Source: Aquilaria yunnanensis (lineage: Eukaryota; Streptophyta; Magnoliopsida; Malvales; Thymelaeaceae). From it: a DNA stretch of 64,000 bases. Numbering within the stretch: position 1 is the first letter of the stretch; each line of letters starts with the position of its first letter. The translations under genes and the position numbers were made by a program. Positions 23,712-35,639 of this stretch are shown here, piece after piece. The stretch is taken from positions 80,580,501 through 80,644,500 of the forward strand of contig CM077593.1 in assembly GCA_039654915.1 (NCBI GenBank), written 5' to 3'. The notes below the pieces were generated by a model that was not told where the DNA came from, did no database searches, and saw only the letters and a program-made list of their open reading frames with translations.

Positions 23712-25795
23712 GTGAAGCCACTGTTGGAGTGGTTTAATAGGTTCCCAAAGACTATGAAAGATATGATTAGAGCAATGGGTATGTTCAACGCAGTCAAAGC
23801 ACTAAAGTCCACCTACTACGACAAACACTTAGTTTGTGCACTTAGCCACTTTTGGTGGGATACGACACACACGTTTCACTTCTCATCTATAAGAGAGATG
23901 ACCATGACACCTGCAGATTTTGCTGCAATAACTGACTTGCGTTGTAGTGGCGATAGGATACTTATTGATGTGGAAATATGCAAAGATGCCTCCCGCCTGC
24001 AACTGCTAGTCGGTGATGGTTGGGAGATATTCCATCAAAAGAGAAATGTGAGTTTTAAAATAGTACTTAACATGTATAGAGGCTACCACTCAAATGCTAT
24101 GGAGAGAAAGAATCACTTGGTTCGTGTTTTCCTAGCAACCTTTCTTGGTACCACCATATTCTGTGACACAAGCACAAGTAGCTTTTATACATGGTGGATT
24201 TCAGTTGTAGCAGACACATCCCGACTGGCAAAGTATAATTGGGGAAGCATCACATTGGCTAATTTGTACTTATATATGGATAGTTTGAGTAGGGGTGCTC
24301 AAGAGAGTGGCGGCTTTTTGCAGTCATGACAGGTAACTATTACATAGCTGAATTACTTTACTGAATTATGTACATCAGTTACATTTGAAATGATTATTAA
24401 ATGATCATGTTCAATATGAATTATTTGCAATCATAGACATGAGCGTGCGAGCATTTCATAGATATTGAGCCTAACCTAAATTTGAGTGGAGATAGGACAT
24501 ACCCTAGAGAAAAGTACTATGCTGAGGGACACTTGAGAGGCATGACATATGACATTAAAGTGTATATTAAGGTATTTAAGACAGTAAACGTGGTGGGGTG
24601 AAGATGTAGCCATGGGAGAAATACGTGAATGACCTACTGTAGTATGTGAGTGAAAGTTTTAGGGTAACAAGGTGTCAAATTTTACTTGAAAGCCCATGTG
24701 GTTGAGCCTAGTTTTTAGGTAAGAGGGCCTTCAGACAATGCATTATCTTTCAACAAGGGCATGACAAAACCATTCTGAACCCCCCACCAACATCCATGTT
24801 CAACCATAAGTGGCGCCGTGCAGAAGTGACAGCAACAGTTGAAGGATCATTATGGGATAATAATTCAACCATTTTGCTATCCAGTACATTTTAGTTGTGG
24901 TGGGAGGGCAAGATGAATGAGCTGGCAGAAGCCATGAAAGGTGGGGACCCAGGTGCATCTACCAGCGACTTAGGTGGGACATCTGTCTACTGTTGCATGC
25001 GAAATAGACATTACAGTAGAAGGAGCTGAAATACAACTACCTGCTACATCTATATTGCTCCCAGATCTCGAGATAGGAAAGGATAAACTGCTAAGAATTC
25101 CAAGCATTGAGGATGAGGATGTTGAGGGTCTACCACTTGATCCTTCGATAAAATCTGTAAGTTTATCATGTCATACATTATTGTACTCAATCCCGTAACA
25201 AACTTAGCTTCTGATTTTAAAATGTAATGTATAGGTGAAGAAAGACACTGTTGAGAAGCTATCGTGCTTGGTGGTAGGTCTTAGGAAGGCTATAACGGAC
25301 AAAATGTGGAAGGATGCGAAGAAATTGTCTTTGAAACAGTGTGTAAGTCTATAGTTTATATAAAATTTTGTTTTCAACTATGACATATTAATGATATATC
25401 TTATGGTTCCAAGTGACAAGTGGAGGAACAACTGTAGAAGTTGGATTAGAACACAGGCAATATCGTCGTCCTGGCAAAAAAGTGGCACAAGATAAAGGCT
25501 CCCACAGTGATGGAGAAGAGAGCGATGAAGTTGGTGTCGAATCCTTTTTAGAAGGAGATGAGGCAGATGACGATGGCCAACATGAAGACATTGTTGGTGA
25601 AGAAGGTTTACATTTTGATGGTGGGAATGAAAAGGAAGAGGAAAACGATAAAGATGACTCAGCTGCGAAGTCAGATGATGAACCTGGGTCAGACTCAGAT
25701 GAGCCTGCATCTGGTGGATAGTTGGAGGGCCATACTAAGCATATGGAAGATACGCCTGCAGCTAAGAAGGGAAGGAGAAGGTGAATGGCATTGGA
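23712..25795 (+). pseudogene. Plant mobile domain (PMD) protein, decayed, multi-exon
   Basis: The frame at 23712-24329 contains the plant mobile domain (aminotransferase-like, MAIL1/PP7L type): LVCALSHFWWDTTHTFHF, REMTMTPADFAAITDLRC, NHLVRVFLATFLGTTIF and ANLYLYMDSLSRGAQESGGF. It ends in TGA where a Trp codon is expected (GGFLQS-stop-Q). Homology resumes after an apparent intron at about 24448 with ACEHFIDIEPNLNLSGDRTY. Further exon-like segments are 24974-25159 (ending at a GTAAGT donor), about 25235-25339, and an acidic tail 25413-25721 rich in Asp/Glu/Ser. PMD proteins act in nuclear gene and transposon silencing, and PMD-C versions travel in transposons. Its position inside the MULE points to a mobile, transposon-borne copy. 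Confidence 0.75.
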
Positions 25796-26516
25796 ACTAG
25801 AATGCTTTTCAATTTCCTTTACAGATAATATGATATGCTTTTCAGTTTTGTTTCAAGACAATATGCATGATTTTCGAACTATGTTATGTTATATCGATGT
25901 ACCGTAGATGCTAAAATGTTATTCCTCTAAATCTTTATATAGTCTGAAGTATGATAAATATATTATTTAATTCCTCTTCTTTCCCATTAATATTTATTTG
26001 TAAAATGATTTTAGCAACATATTCACGCATTTCAATTAACCCTCTCACCTTTCTTTATATGTTATCGTCTGTTTTTAACTTTTATTGTTTATTTTGAACT
26101 CAAATCGCCTTTTTCCATGTTAAATCGCAAATTAGGCACACAAGTTCCTTAAGATGGCTATTTCACCCCATAACTTTGTTAAAATAAATCACATGCATCT
26201 ACGATCTTTTTTAACACAATAATATCATTGCATAATCCCAGGCTTTACAGTCCCAGGTTTTAAATGAATACACGGCCGAACATGATAAAGCCATCTCTTT
26301 ATATTAACCCGTACTAGAATGATGCCTCAATGTACCTTAAAAGCTATTTTCAACATTATGGTCATAACAGTCAGTTGTCTTGTTGTACTTACAAAGCCCA
26401 GATTCCTTTGTGTTGAAGGTCTATCCCATGAATTGAGATCTCAACAAATTATGGAATGAATTATCATTACTTGTGAAGGATTGTGTCATTCTTCAATTGG
26501 TTTCAGAGTCTGGCAC

Positions 26517-28880
26517 TTAAGTAGTTTGACTTTCTTTATTATTTGGGGCAACTGCAGAACCTAAAAAAACTGTGTGGCTACTACTAACATGGTTGTCTAG
26601 GATAAAGTTAGGTGCTTTTTTAAGAACAAAAACAGCCTCCCCAACATTTCCTTTTTCAGGACATTCTTTGTCAACTTTGGATTCTTTCACGCACCCACGG
26701 GTTGTGTAGTTATTTGATCTGCATTTTTCGCACTTCATCCTTCATTCACTAATATTTGATTTATTTCTACCACATTTTCTACCAGTGATGACAACTAGAT
26801 TACGAACCATATCGAAATCAAGAACTGTAGGCTCACTATCCATAGTATTCAATCTGCTTGACCTCTTGGTGTATAACTCTTCAACTCGAACAATTAGCTT
26901 ACTCAATTCTTCTTTGACTTCATTAAACCCTTCTTCATCACACCAAGCTGCAAGATAAAAAATTTTATTACCCATGGTAGTCAACTGTGGTTGTCTTGCA
27001 TTGTACACCTCCTCCATACCGGCAGACAAATTTTTTATAACACCCAAATTTTTACCCAATTTTTTAGCTTCCTTTGTCCATCTTTTCATTATCAATCTCT
27101 CAGGGATCATCATTGCATTTTCTAACTTCAGGACTGAGAAAATATGGCAACATGGAATTCCTAGTACATTGCCATAAAATTGAATTCATTACCGCAACTA
27201 TAAATATTTAGTAAAAAAAAACATTAACTACAATTCAATCGCATTAATAACTTAATTTTAATCATGAAGATACCTCTGCAAGTTGGCTCTTTGCATGAAC
27301 ATTCCTATATCTCTTTCTCAAACAAGTGATGTACTAGTCATGGTTGAGCCATGCAACCATATCGACCAACACGGTACATTTTTTCCTTCTCATTCATACA
27401 ATGTAACACAACAGAATACTTTGCATATTCTATTATCTCGCCACGTACTTTCTGGGACATTGATGTGGTATACACTTCAGCTGCATGCCTCTTAAGTGTC
27501 TTAAGATATGTAATGAACTGAGGATTTGTGTGTCTGCTTTTAAAATTGTTTAGTACCTCAATCTCATGTAATCTTCCTAATGCAATGTCAACCTATCGTA
27601 CAAATTCATACAACTTAAACTTGCTTCCAAGAAACCTTTTTTGATAAGAATGCATCCCTTCTGATCTTTGTGCACTTGTCTGCCCCGCAAAAAAAATATT
27701 GTTTCAAATAACAGATAGCCCACATTTCACACCGTTCATATGTTTCTTGCACCCATTTATTATCTTCCATATTGAACATGGCAATAGTATTTGCCCATTG
27801 TTTCTTGAACTCATCCACATTATCCACACTAGTCATCATTTTTGTGAAATGATATCCAAATCCCTCAACCTTCACATTCTCCTTACAATTTCCTTATAAA
27901 TGCCAAGAGCACGGGTGATGTTTCGCATATGGAAACACTTTCTTTATTGCAAGTCTCATTGCCTTGTCACAATCTGTGATAACTGCTCTAGGTACCTTTC
28001 CACCCATACAATCCAAGAACCTTTCTAGTAGCCCCACATAACCTTTCTCAGACTGATCGAACACGAGTGCACATCCAAAAACAATGCTATTAGAATTATG
28101 GTTTACCCTAATAAACACAATATACGACATCCTATATTCGTTCATTTTGAATGTCGCATCAAATCCAATAACATCACCAAAGCATGCATAGTCCATGCGC
28201 ATTAAACTATCAGCCCAGAAAATGTAATGTAACCTATTTTCCTTATCAACTGCATATCGACAATAAAACTCAAGGTCTCTACTTGCATGATAGGTTAGGT
28301 ATGCAATTGCAGTCTCTGCATCACTATTTAAAATTTGCTCTCTTCTGTCGCTATCTACATAATTATACAAATCTTTGGTAGTAAACCCCACGCTACCATA
28401 GCCTCTTGCAACCTGCACCATGTAATCCATTATTTGACTTGTCTTCACACCAGCCTTTTTCATTTGTTTGACTTGCTCCTTATCAGCAACATTTATTCGT
28501 CTTTGAGATCTGCATATATAAACTTCTTCTTGTTTGGCAAGGTCATGGTTGTGCATGGTATTTAACTCTTTTACCACATATTTTCCTGATACGCGGTTGT
28601 AATTAACTTACAATGATGCTCTGCAGCCGCATCTACTCACCCTCCTAGGTTCTCTTACTCTATCTGCTGGTTCCAATTTTGGTTTATTATGGTCTTCCTT
28701 CCCATAAACCCATTTGCGTGTATATATGATTCCCCCATTATCAATTTTAATATCTTTCCTTCTGGTAAAAAATCCCATCACATTCGCATATCTGTTATAG
28801 AATTACTTAGCCTTTCCAATAAACTCAAATTCTATCTCATGAAAATCTTTTATCCCTCAAAGTGCAACTGGTTTATTTAT
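26517..28880 (-). pseudogene. FAR1/FHY3-type MULE transposase, decayed
   Basis: Reading leftward: a FAR1 DNA-binding domain (YANVMGFFTRRKDI, YTRKWVYGKEDHN, CGCRASL, KYVVKELNTMHNHDL); the MULE transposase domain (FWADSLMRMDYACFGDVIGF, FDATFKMNEYRMSY, VPRAVITDCDKAMRLAI, HHPCSWHL); a continuation to about 27480; a SWIM zinc finger split by an intron (CSCKEPTCR near 27285, GIPCCHIFSVLK near 27140); and a C-terminal zinc-knuckle remnant (CEKCRSNNYTTRGC) whose usual His is lost. In-frame stops lie at 28803-28805, 28608-28610 and 27891-27893, with further stops near 27325-27350. An extra T in a T8 run near 27695 shifts the frame. FAR1-like proteins are domesticated MULE transposases, but the setting inside inverted repeats marks this as the element's own enzyme. 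Confidence 0.88.
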
Positions 28881-29879
28881 CTTCAAAACCATTGCATTCC
28901 ATTCATTCCATGCTAGAATTTCATCTACATCCTCATGTGATTCCTCAGTTAAACCAATTTGAACATCACTATATACATTCTCACCATGATCACTCTCCAC
29001 TTCCTATGAATCTTATGGAATCTACTTATTCTTAATGCCATCTCACTTGGTATTCCTTTCATTTTCCATTTTCTATGTTCATCCGATTCTTTCTCTCTGT
29101 ACGTCAATTGCCCACCAAGTTCACTGTAGTTGTACATTTCTATCATCTGCATAATAGTTGTAAATTTCTATTACCTACATAACACACGTGAATGTATTAA
29201 CAATTAAGAGTTTTTTAAAACAACAAATGCTTTCATGATATACTCCCACAATAGTGTTTACTTTCATTTCTTTTACAACATGTATCCATAATAATCGCTT
29301 TTTACTCACAAATATTGACTTTCCTGCTTCATAATCATTTTTTACATAGTTAAACGTTCATATGTTGGTATAGTCGCATTTTTTTAACACCTTTATTGAG
29401 GTAATTTCTTTTTTTGGTATAAATATATAATTGCATGTTCATCTGCTTCATCGCCTAAACAACGCTAATTAATTGATCAACCAACACCTCATAAACCAAC
29501 ATCTCAATTGAAACACGACTTATGACAAAAACAAATAAGACTTTTATCAAATTTGATTAGTTTGTTTTTAAAAGCTGTTTGAATGGGTCGCTCTTCTCTA
29601 AGCTCTCCCAAACCCTTAAAAAACATGTGTAAAATACATAGATTAATTATCACCACTTACCTGATTCTTTGAGGCGTCTTCTCACAAACACTTACGCATT
29701 TAATCATTCACACCTTCGCCAATGATGATTCGCACCTTATCACTTCATAATTCATGTATGCTCTACATTCACACTCCCTTCTTGCATTATTCCTCCATTC
29801 ATCTTCTTTGGACTTAAGAAATAAGAAAAACAATAAACAAAGCCAAATTAACCTTACTTTACATTAATTCCTGCTTCCA

Positions 29880-30330
29880 AATTTCCTAGACCCACCCATC
29901 TACTGTCTTTCATTGGATTAACTCTTTACCAACAAACACAACACTGGTACGACATTTATTCCCAGCTCCTCGTCAAATCAAATTCCTCACAATAACTCTT
30001 ATTCCTTTTTCCTTTCCACCAACTCAGTTCTAAGTTAATACTACTATTTCACTTAACCTTACAAATGCGATTTTGTTTTCCACTCCTATATGACATTAAA
30101 TCAAATTGATCACATTAAATGACATTCCCTTTTCCTTCCACCCACTAGCTCACTTATTTTTTTCAAACTCTTTAATGACATTTTTAATGCCAACAATTAT
30201 ATTTACTGAAGTTTATAATATAACATTACACATTATTTCATATTTATAGTATTTACTCCATTCATAAATTAAACTTATAAATGGAAAACTTATAACCACA
30301 TTTTGTATTTTAAAAATCATAAACAAAAAA
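29880..30330 (+). repeat. Dispersed direct repeat, copy 1 (about 450 bp)
   Basis: Shares with copies 2 and 3 the series TTAACTCTYT, ACCAACAAACACAAC, CATTCCTTTTTC, ACATTAAATCAAA, ATATTACACATTATTT and ATTAAACTTATAA. The inner part is related to the right inverted repeat of the MULE but lacks its GGGAGATT terminus. Confidence 0.7.
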
Positions 30331-30339
30331 AAAAATGAT

Positions 30340-31190
30340 TAACATCATAAAAGATAGATAGAATAAAATAAAAGTGATAACAAACCAAAAAAATGATTAC
30401 CAGTACGAAAAGGCGATAAAAAAAGTGATAATAGTCTAAAAAAACTGATAATGTCTATAAACAAATTAACTGACCTAAAAATGTGATAAGGGATCCAAAA
30501 ATGTGTTTGTCAGAGAAGTAAACCGCCACAGAACTCTGATTGCAGATTAGAACAATTGTGGTTAAAAATCAGGTGACCTGAAGTTAAACAACTAACACCC
30601 AAATTATGAATCACTAACTCTGTAGTTTACAATTAAATATATGGTTTCTAATAAGGGGTCTTGAATATACACCACATATTTAGTGATTTAAAATCATGGG
30701 TTCACTGTTATATAAAAAAAATGGAATAATAAATATAAAAAGGTGACAAGATAGCATACAAATCGTTTAGAAACCAATAAAGGCGACAAAAAATTTAAGG
30801 CGAACAGCAATTTTGCAAAAAGGCAAAAAATGATAATGAACCAGAAAAAGTGATTACTTTTACGCAAAAATAATTTATTATTAGTTTATCAACGTTTTAC
30901 TTTTGTTATCACCTTTTTCTGTCAATTGTTACCTATATAGCATTTCATCGCTTTTCTTATAAATTAATCATTTTGTCTATACTTATCTTGTTCATCACCT
31001 TTATATGTAATATAACGCTAACTCATCATCGCCTTTTTATTAGTAATAAAAACATCTCATTCACAAAAAAAGTGACTTAGTAAAAACAAAACCGATTTAG
31101 TCCAAACAAATGTGATTTGGTAAAAAACAAAAGCGATTTGGTAAAAAACAAAAGCGATTTAGTCCAAACAAATGCGTTTTAGTTAGAAAT
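30340..31190. repeat. AT-rich YGATAA-type repeats in both orientations
   Basis: AAAAAGTGATAA and AAAGGCGATAAAA units at 30340-30860 switch to the inverted form (TTATCACCTTTTT, CATCGCTTTTC) at 30880-31040. They return as AAAACAAAAGCGATTTGGTA units at 31060-31180. Confidence 0.75.
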
Positions 31191-31439
31191 GCTCTTACTT
31201 TTAACTCTTCTACTACGCACTTGGCAAACCTTCAAAATTAAACATGTACAAATAAATTAACAATCATTGCTGAGCTAATTCTTCATAAACTCTTTCTAAT
31301 TCACACATCCTCCCTTTATGATTTACCTATAATTGACACTTACATTTTCTTCTTACATGTCTACATTAATCTTATATATGTTGAGATACAAATATGGAAA
31401 AGATGCACACAAAACTTCTGAACTTCTACTTTCACACTT

Positions 31440-31890
31440 ACTCCCATCCACCTATCTATCTTCATTAGTTGTATTAACTCTCTCTTTCTAACAAATACAC
31501 ACTACTATTCCTACATTAATTCACTTCTCCATATTAATTCAAAATTTTCATATTAATCCTCATTCCTTTTTCATTCCACCCATCCTCTTCTTCTTCTATT
31601 AATACATGATGCTCCTTCTCTCAACTTCTTTAAAACTATTTTTTTTATTTTTATCTCACATTAAATCAAACTCATGACATTTCCTCTCTTTCTCTCAAAC
31701 TATTTAATACAAATTTTCTTATTTCTAGCTAAATTATTTACCACTAATAAATTTTTTAATACAATATTACAAATTATTTTATCTTTCTAATCTTTATTCC
31801 CTTTATAAACAAAACTTATCATTAGATTAACAACAGAAATAAACCAGTTAACAGGTAAAACTCTTTCATAACTTACTTTTTACTTTTGAA
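31440..31890 (+). repeat. Dispersed direct repeat, copy 2
   Basis: Same motif order as copies 1 and 3: TGTATTAACTCTCTCTT, AACAAATACACAC, TTCATTCCACCCA, TTTAATACAAATTTTCTTA, ATTTACCACTAATAA and CCAGTTAACAGGTAAAA. It resembles copy 3, which runs into the right inverted repeat, more closely than copy 1. Confidence 0.75.
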
Positions 31891-32344
31891 AATCATCTTA
31901 CTAGATATTTAATACTAGTAGATAAAATGAAAAATACAATGATAAATAAATTTTAAAAAATAGTAAATAAGTTGCAACTATTTTGATATATATTATTAAA
32001 TAATTTATTGACTGTTGAAATTAAAAAATAATTAAATTTGGTGAACTAATAATTACATTTAATAAAAAGCATTTCAAAAATAGAAAAAGTGTTTAAGGGG
32101 AACAACAATGTTTGTTAGAGAAAAAAAAACATTTAGTTAGAGAAAAAAGTGTTACCACCAACCACTTGGGCTAAAATGACACTTTCATGCGTAAAACTTT
32201 TTGTGTTTTATCAACTTAGTCCTAAAACTTATGAAATTTCTAATTAAGTCCTAAAAAATGTTTCGGAAGACAAAAAGAATTAGACAGAAGAGAAAGAAAA
32301 AACCATTTGCATCATTTTAGATTAAAAAAATACATTTTTTTACC

Positions 32345-34020
32345 ATTTTACCTAGAATTTATATCGTTGGTATATATTCTGGGGCCACTTTGTGAACCAC
32401 ATTCTCCAGAAAAATTAACCAATAAATTAATAGTTGACTTTTCGATGCCAAAATATTAACCATTTTTTTGTGGTGCACTTTTTTTGGCCCTTGTGATTTA
32501 ATTGAGAGGCCACTTTATGCAACCGTTGTATTTGTGGTGATCTTTTTGGGGGCCATAATATGAACCGTATTTTTTTGTGGCATAAATTGTGGGATTTTGT
32601 GGCTCAATTTGAGAGGCATGAGTTGAAATCACTGGTACACAGTTAGGGGTCAGTTTTTTAACCGCTTTACCTAAAATACATACCACTTTATAAATCACAT
32701 TCCCCAGAAAATAAACTGCTAAATTGGTGGTTGACTTTTCGGGGCCACAATGTTAACCGCTTTTCTATGGTGCATTTTTTGGGCCCTTGTAGTTTAATTT
32801 GAGAAGTCACTTTATGCGACCGCAGCATTTGTGGTGAGTTTTTTGGGAGCCATAATATGAACCGTATTTTTTTGTGGTACAAATTGTGAGATTTTGTAGT
32901 TCAATTTGAGGGATCTGAGTCAAAACCGCTAGTACATGGTTAGAGGCCAGTTTTTTAACTGCTTTACCCAGAATTCATACCACTAGTATGTATTTAGGGG
33001 CCACTTTATAAACCATATTCCCCAGAAAATGAATTGCTAAATTAGTGGTTGACTTTTCAGGGCCAGAATGTTAACCGCTTTTCTGTGGTGCACTTTCTGG
33101 GCCCTTGTACTTTAATTTGATAGGCCACTTTATGCAACCATAACATTTATGGTGAGCTTTTTGGGGGCCATACTATGAACCATATTTTTTTTATTTGCAA
33201 ATTATGAGATTTTGTGGTTTAATTTGAGGGGCATGAGTTGAAACCACTGGTACACAATTAGAAGCCAGTTTTTTAACCGCTTTACTCAAAATTCATATCA
33301 CTGATATGTATTTAAGGGTCACTTTGTGAACCACATTTTCCAAAAAATGAACCGCTAAATTAGTGGTTAACTTTTTGGGTCCAGAATGTTAATTGCTTTT
33401 CTGTGATGCACTTTTTGAACCCTTATGGTAAGCTTTTTGAGGGGTCAGTTTATACAACCGCTACATTTGTGGTAAGTTTTTTAGGGGCCATAATATGAAC
33501 TGTACTTTTTTGTGGTACAAATTGTTGGGTTTTATGGTTTAATTTGAGGGGTCTGAGTTGAAACTATTGGTACACGGTTAGGAGCCAGTTTTTTAACACT
33601 TTACCTAGAATTAATATCACTGGTATATATTTAAGGGCCAATTTATGAACCACATTTCCCAAAAAATAAACCGCTAAATTAGTGGTTGACTTTTCAGGGC
33701 AAGAATGTTAACCGTTTTTCTATGGTGAATTTTACGAGCCCTTGTAGTTTAATTTGAGGGATCACTTTATGCAACCGCTGTATTTATGGTGAGCTTTTTG
33801 AAGGGCCACAATATGAACCGTTTTTTTTTTGTGCTATAAATTGTGATGTTTTGTGGTTCAATTTAAGGGGTCTGAGTCGAAACCTCTGATACACGGTTAG
33901 GGGTCAGTTTTTTAACCGCTTTACCCATAATTTATACGACTGGTATGTATTTATGGGCCACTTTGTGAACCACATTCCCTAAAAAATTACCTGCTAAATT
34001 AGTGGTTGACTTATTCATTC
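32345..34020 (+). repeat. 319-bp satellite array, about 5 copies
   Basis: The marker CAGTTTTTTAAC starts at 32651, 32948, 33266, 33586 and 33905, giving spacings of 297, 318, 320 and 319 bp. Each unit contains CCACTTTATGAACCACATT, GCTAAATTAGTGGTTGACTT, ATGTTAACCGCTTTTCTGTG, CACTTTATGCAACCGC and AATATGAACCGTATTTTTTTGTGG. AACC(A/G)C and its complement (G/A/T)TGGTT recur many times per unit, often as near-palindromes. Confidence 0.9.
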
Positions 34021-34254
34021 TTGTATATCCATTTTTTTTTCAATTTAATATTTTTTTAAGCTCAATTAGCTACGAAACAAATATGAAAAATCTTAAAATT
34101 AAGGAAATTTAGTTATTAGATGTTTCAATTTTGGATGTCAAGAGTTGTTGTAAAACACTACAAATGAAATCAGGGTAAAGTATTAGTTTTTAAAGATAGG
34201 GTAAAGTGTAAGTTACAACCATAGGGGGATGTTGTCATTAATCCTTAAAGATAT

Positions 34255-34740
34255 GAAAAGGCGATCAACAACTATAAAAGGTGACAATAATTTTTAAAAA
34301 ATGATAAAATTTTGAAAAAAACATAAAAAATGATAAAATTTTTTAAAAAATTATAAATATTTTTAACAAATGATAAAAATTTGGGAAAAGACACTAAAAA
34401 TTATGAAATGGTGAATTTTTTTTAAAAAAGGTGACAATATTATTTAAAACATGATAATATTTTAAAAAGGGATAAAATTTAAAAAGCTATTAAATTTAGT
34501 GAAAGGCAATAAATTTTTTTTAAAAGGTGATAATATTATTTAAAAAATGAAATTTTTTAAAAATGGATACAATTTAAAAAGCGATAAAGTTTTTAAAAAG
34601 GCCATAATATTATTTTAAAGGCGATAACTGTTTAATAAAAGTGATAAAAAAAGTGATTTACAGTAAAAAAAAATGTGATAAACAGAAAAAAATTGATAAA
34701 AGTCCTAAAAAAGTGATTAAAAAAATGAAAAACAGAGTAT
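34255..34740 (+). repeat. AT-rich YGATAA-type tandem repeats
   Basis: AAAAGGTGACAATAATTTTTAAAAAATGATAAAATT and similar units follow the satellite array, in the same order as at 20935-23460. Confidence 0.75.
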
Positions 34741-34804
34741 ATCAGTATTTTTTAAAGATCAATTAGCTACGAAAAAAATATGAAAAATCTTGAAAGTACT
34801 GAAA

Positions 34805-35290
34805 TGTGGTTATCAAATGGTTTAATTTACCCTCATTGGCTGTATTAACTCTCTCTTACCAACAAACATAACCACTATTTCTATATTAATTGACTTCTCC
34901 ACATTAAATTAAATTTCTCACATTAAGTCTCATTCCTTTTTTTCATTCCGCCCACCATCTTCTTGTTCTGTTCATACATACTACTATTTCTCTCAAATTA
35001 TTTAATACTATTTTTTTTCTTTTATCTCACCTTAAATCAAACTCATCACATTAACTTTCTTTCTCTCAAACTATTTACCACTATTTAATACCATTTTTCT
35101 TGCTTCTATCTAAATTATTTACCACTAATATGTTAACACTTATATTTACTGAATTTTTTAAATATAATATTACACATTATTTTATCTTTTTACACTTTAT
35201 TCCCTTTATAAATTAAACTTATTTATATTTATAACTGAAACAATCAGGTAACTGGTAAAAAGCTTTTACATGCTATTGTTTTATTTTTTA
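34805..35290 (+). repeat. Dispersed direct repeat, copy 3, overlapping the right TIR
   Basis: Third copy of the segment at 29880-30330 and 31440-31890. Its right part forms the inner portion of the right terminal inverted repeat, so the other two copies look like internal duplications of the element end. Confidence 0.75.
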
Positions 35291-35332
35291 TCATTTTTTT
35301 CAATAGCCGCTGCGGAAAGTGTAGAATCTCCC
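35053..35332 (-). repeat. Right terminal inverted repeat of the MULE
   Basis: The reverse complement starts GGGAGATTCTACACTTTCCGC, runs through GGCTATTGAA and ends at CTATTTACCACTATTTAATACC / GTTTGAGAGAAAG. It matches the left repeat along its full length with scattered substitutions. Confidence 0.85.
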
Positions 35333-35341
35333 CTTGAAAAG
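35333..35341 (+). other. Right 9-bp target-site duplication of the MULE
   Basis: CTTGAAAAG directly follows the AATCTCCC terminus and matches the left flank CTTGAAAAT at 8 of 9 positions. Confidence 0.8.
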
Positions 35342-35639
35342 AGGATAGAGATTTAGATAAGAGAAAGCAATTTCCTAATGACCATAAACATAACTAGCAC
35401 TTTATTCTCCATCGCTTACATACTTGCTTTAACATGCATGTGAACTTAGGTGGCTTATTTACGATCGTTGCTAGTGTAGTTATGGGTGCAAGGGTTGGCT
35501 TGTATGTTTTTTTTGTTTAAAAAATGGGTAAAGTAGATATTTACTTGGCTCCATATTGGCTTAGTATTGCTAATATTAGTTCTAATGTTATTGAATGGAA
35601 AAGGTAAAATGTTTTGTTGATAAATTATTGTTGTTTTTT

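Larger units (their letters stand above)
19177..35332. mobile_element. 16.2-kb Mutator-like element (MULE) with plant mobile domain gene
   Basis: Delimited by terminal inverted repeats of about 280 bp that begin GGGAGATT and by a 9-bp target duplication. The interior holds a decayed FAR1-type transposase (minus strand, about 26.5-29.2 kb) and, in the opposite direction, a plant-mobile-domain gene with an acidic C-terminal part (plus strand, about 23.7-25.8 kb). Long tandem arrays fill both flanks: a 31-33-bp minisatellite, AT-rich YGATAA repeats and a 319-bp satellite. The transposase carries several stops and a frameshift, so this copy cannot be autonomous. The divergence between the two ends (about 15% by eye) suggests an old insertion. 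Confidence 0.85.
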
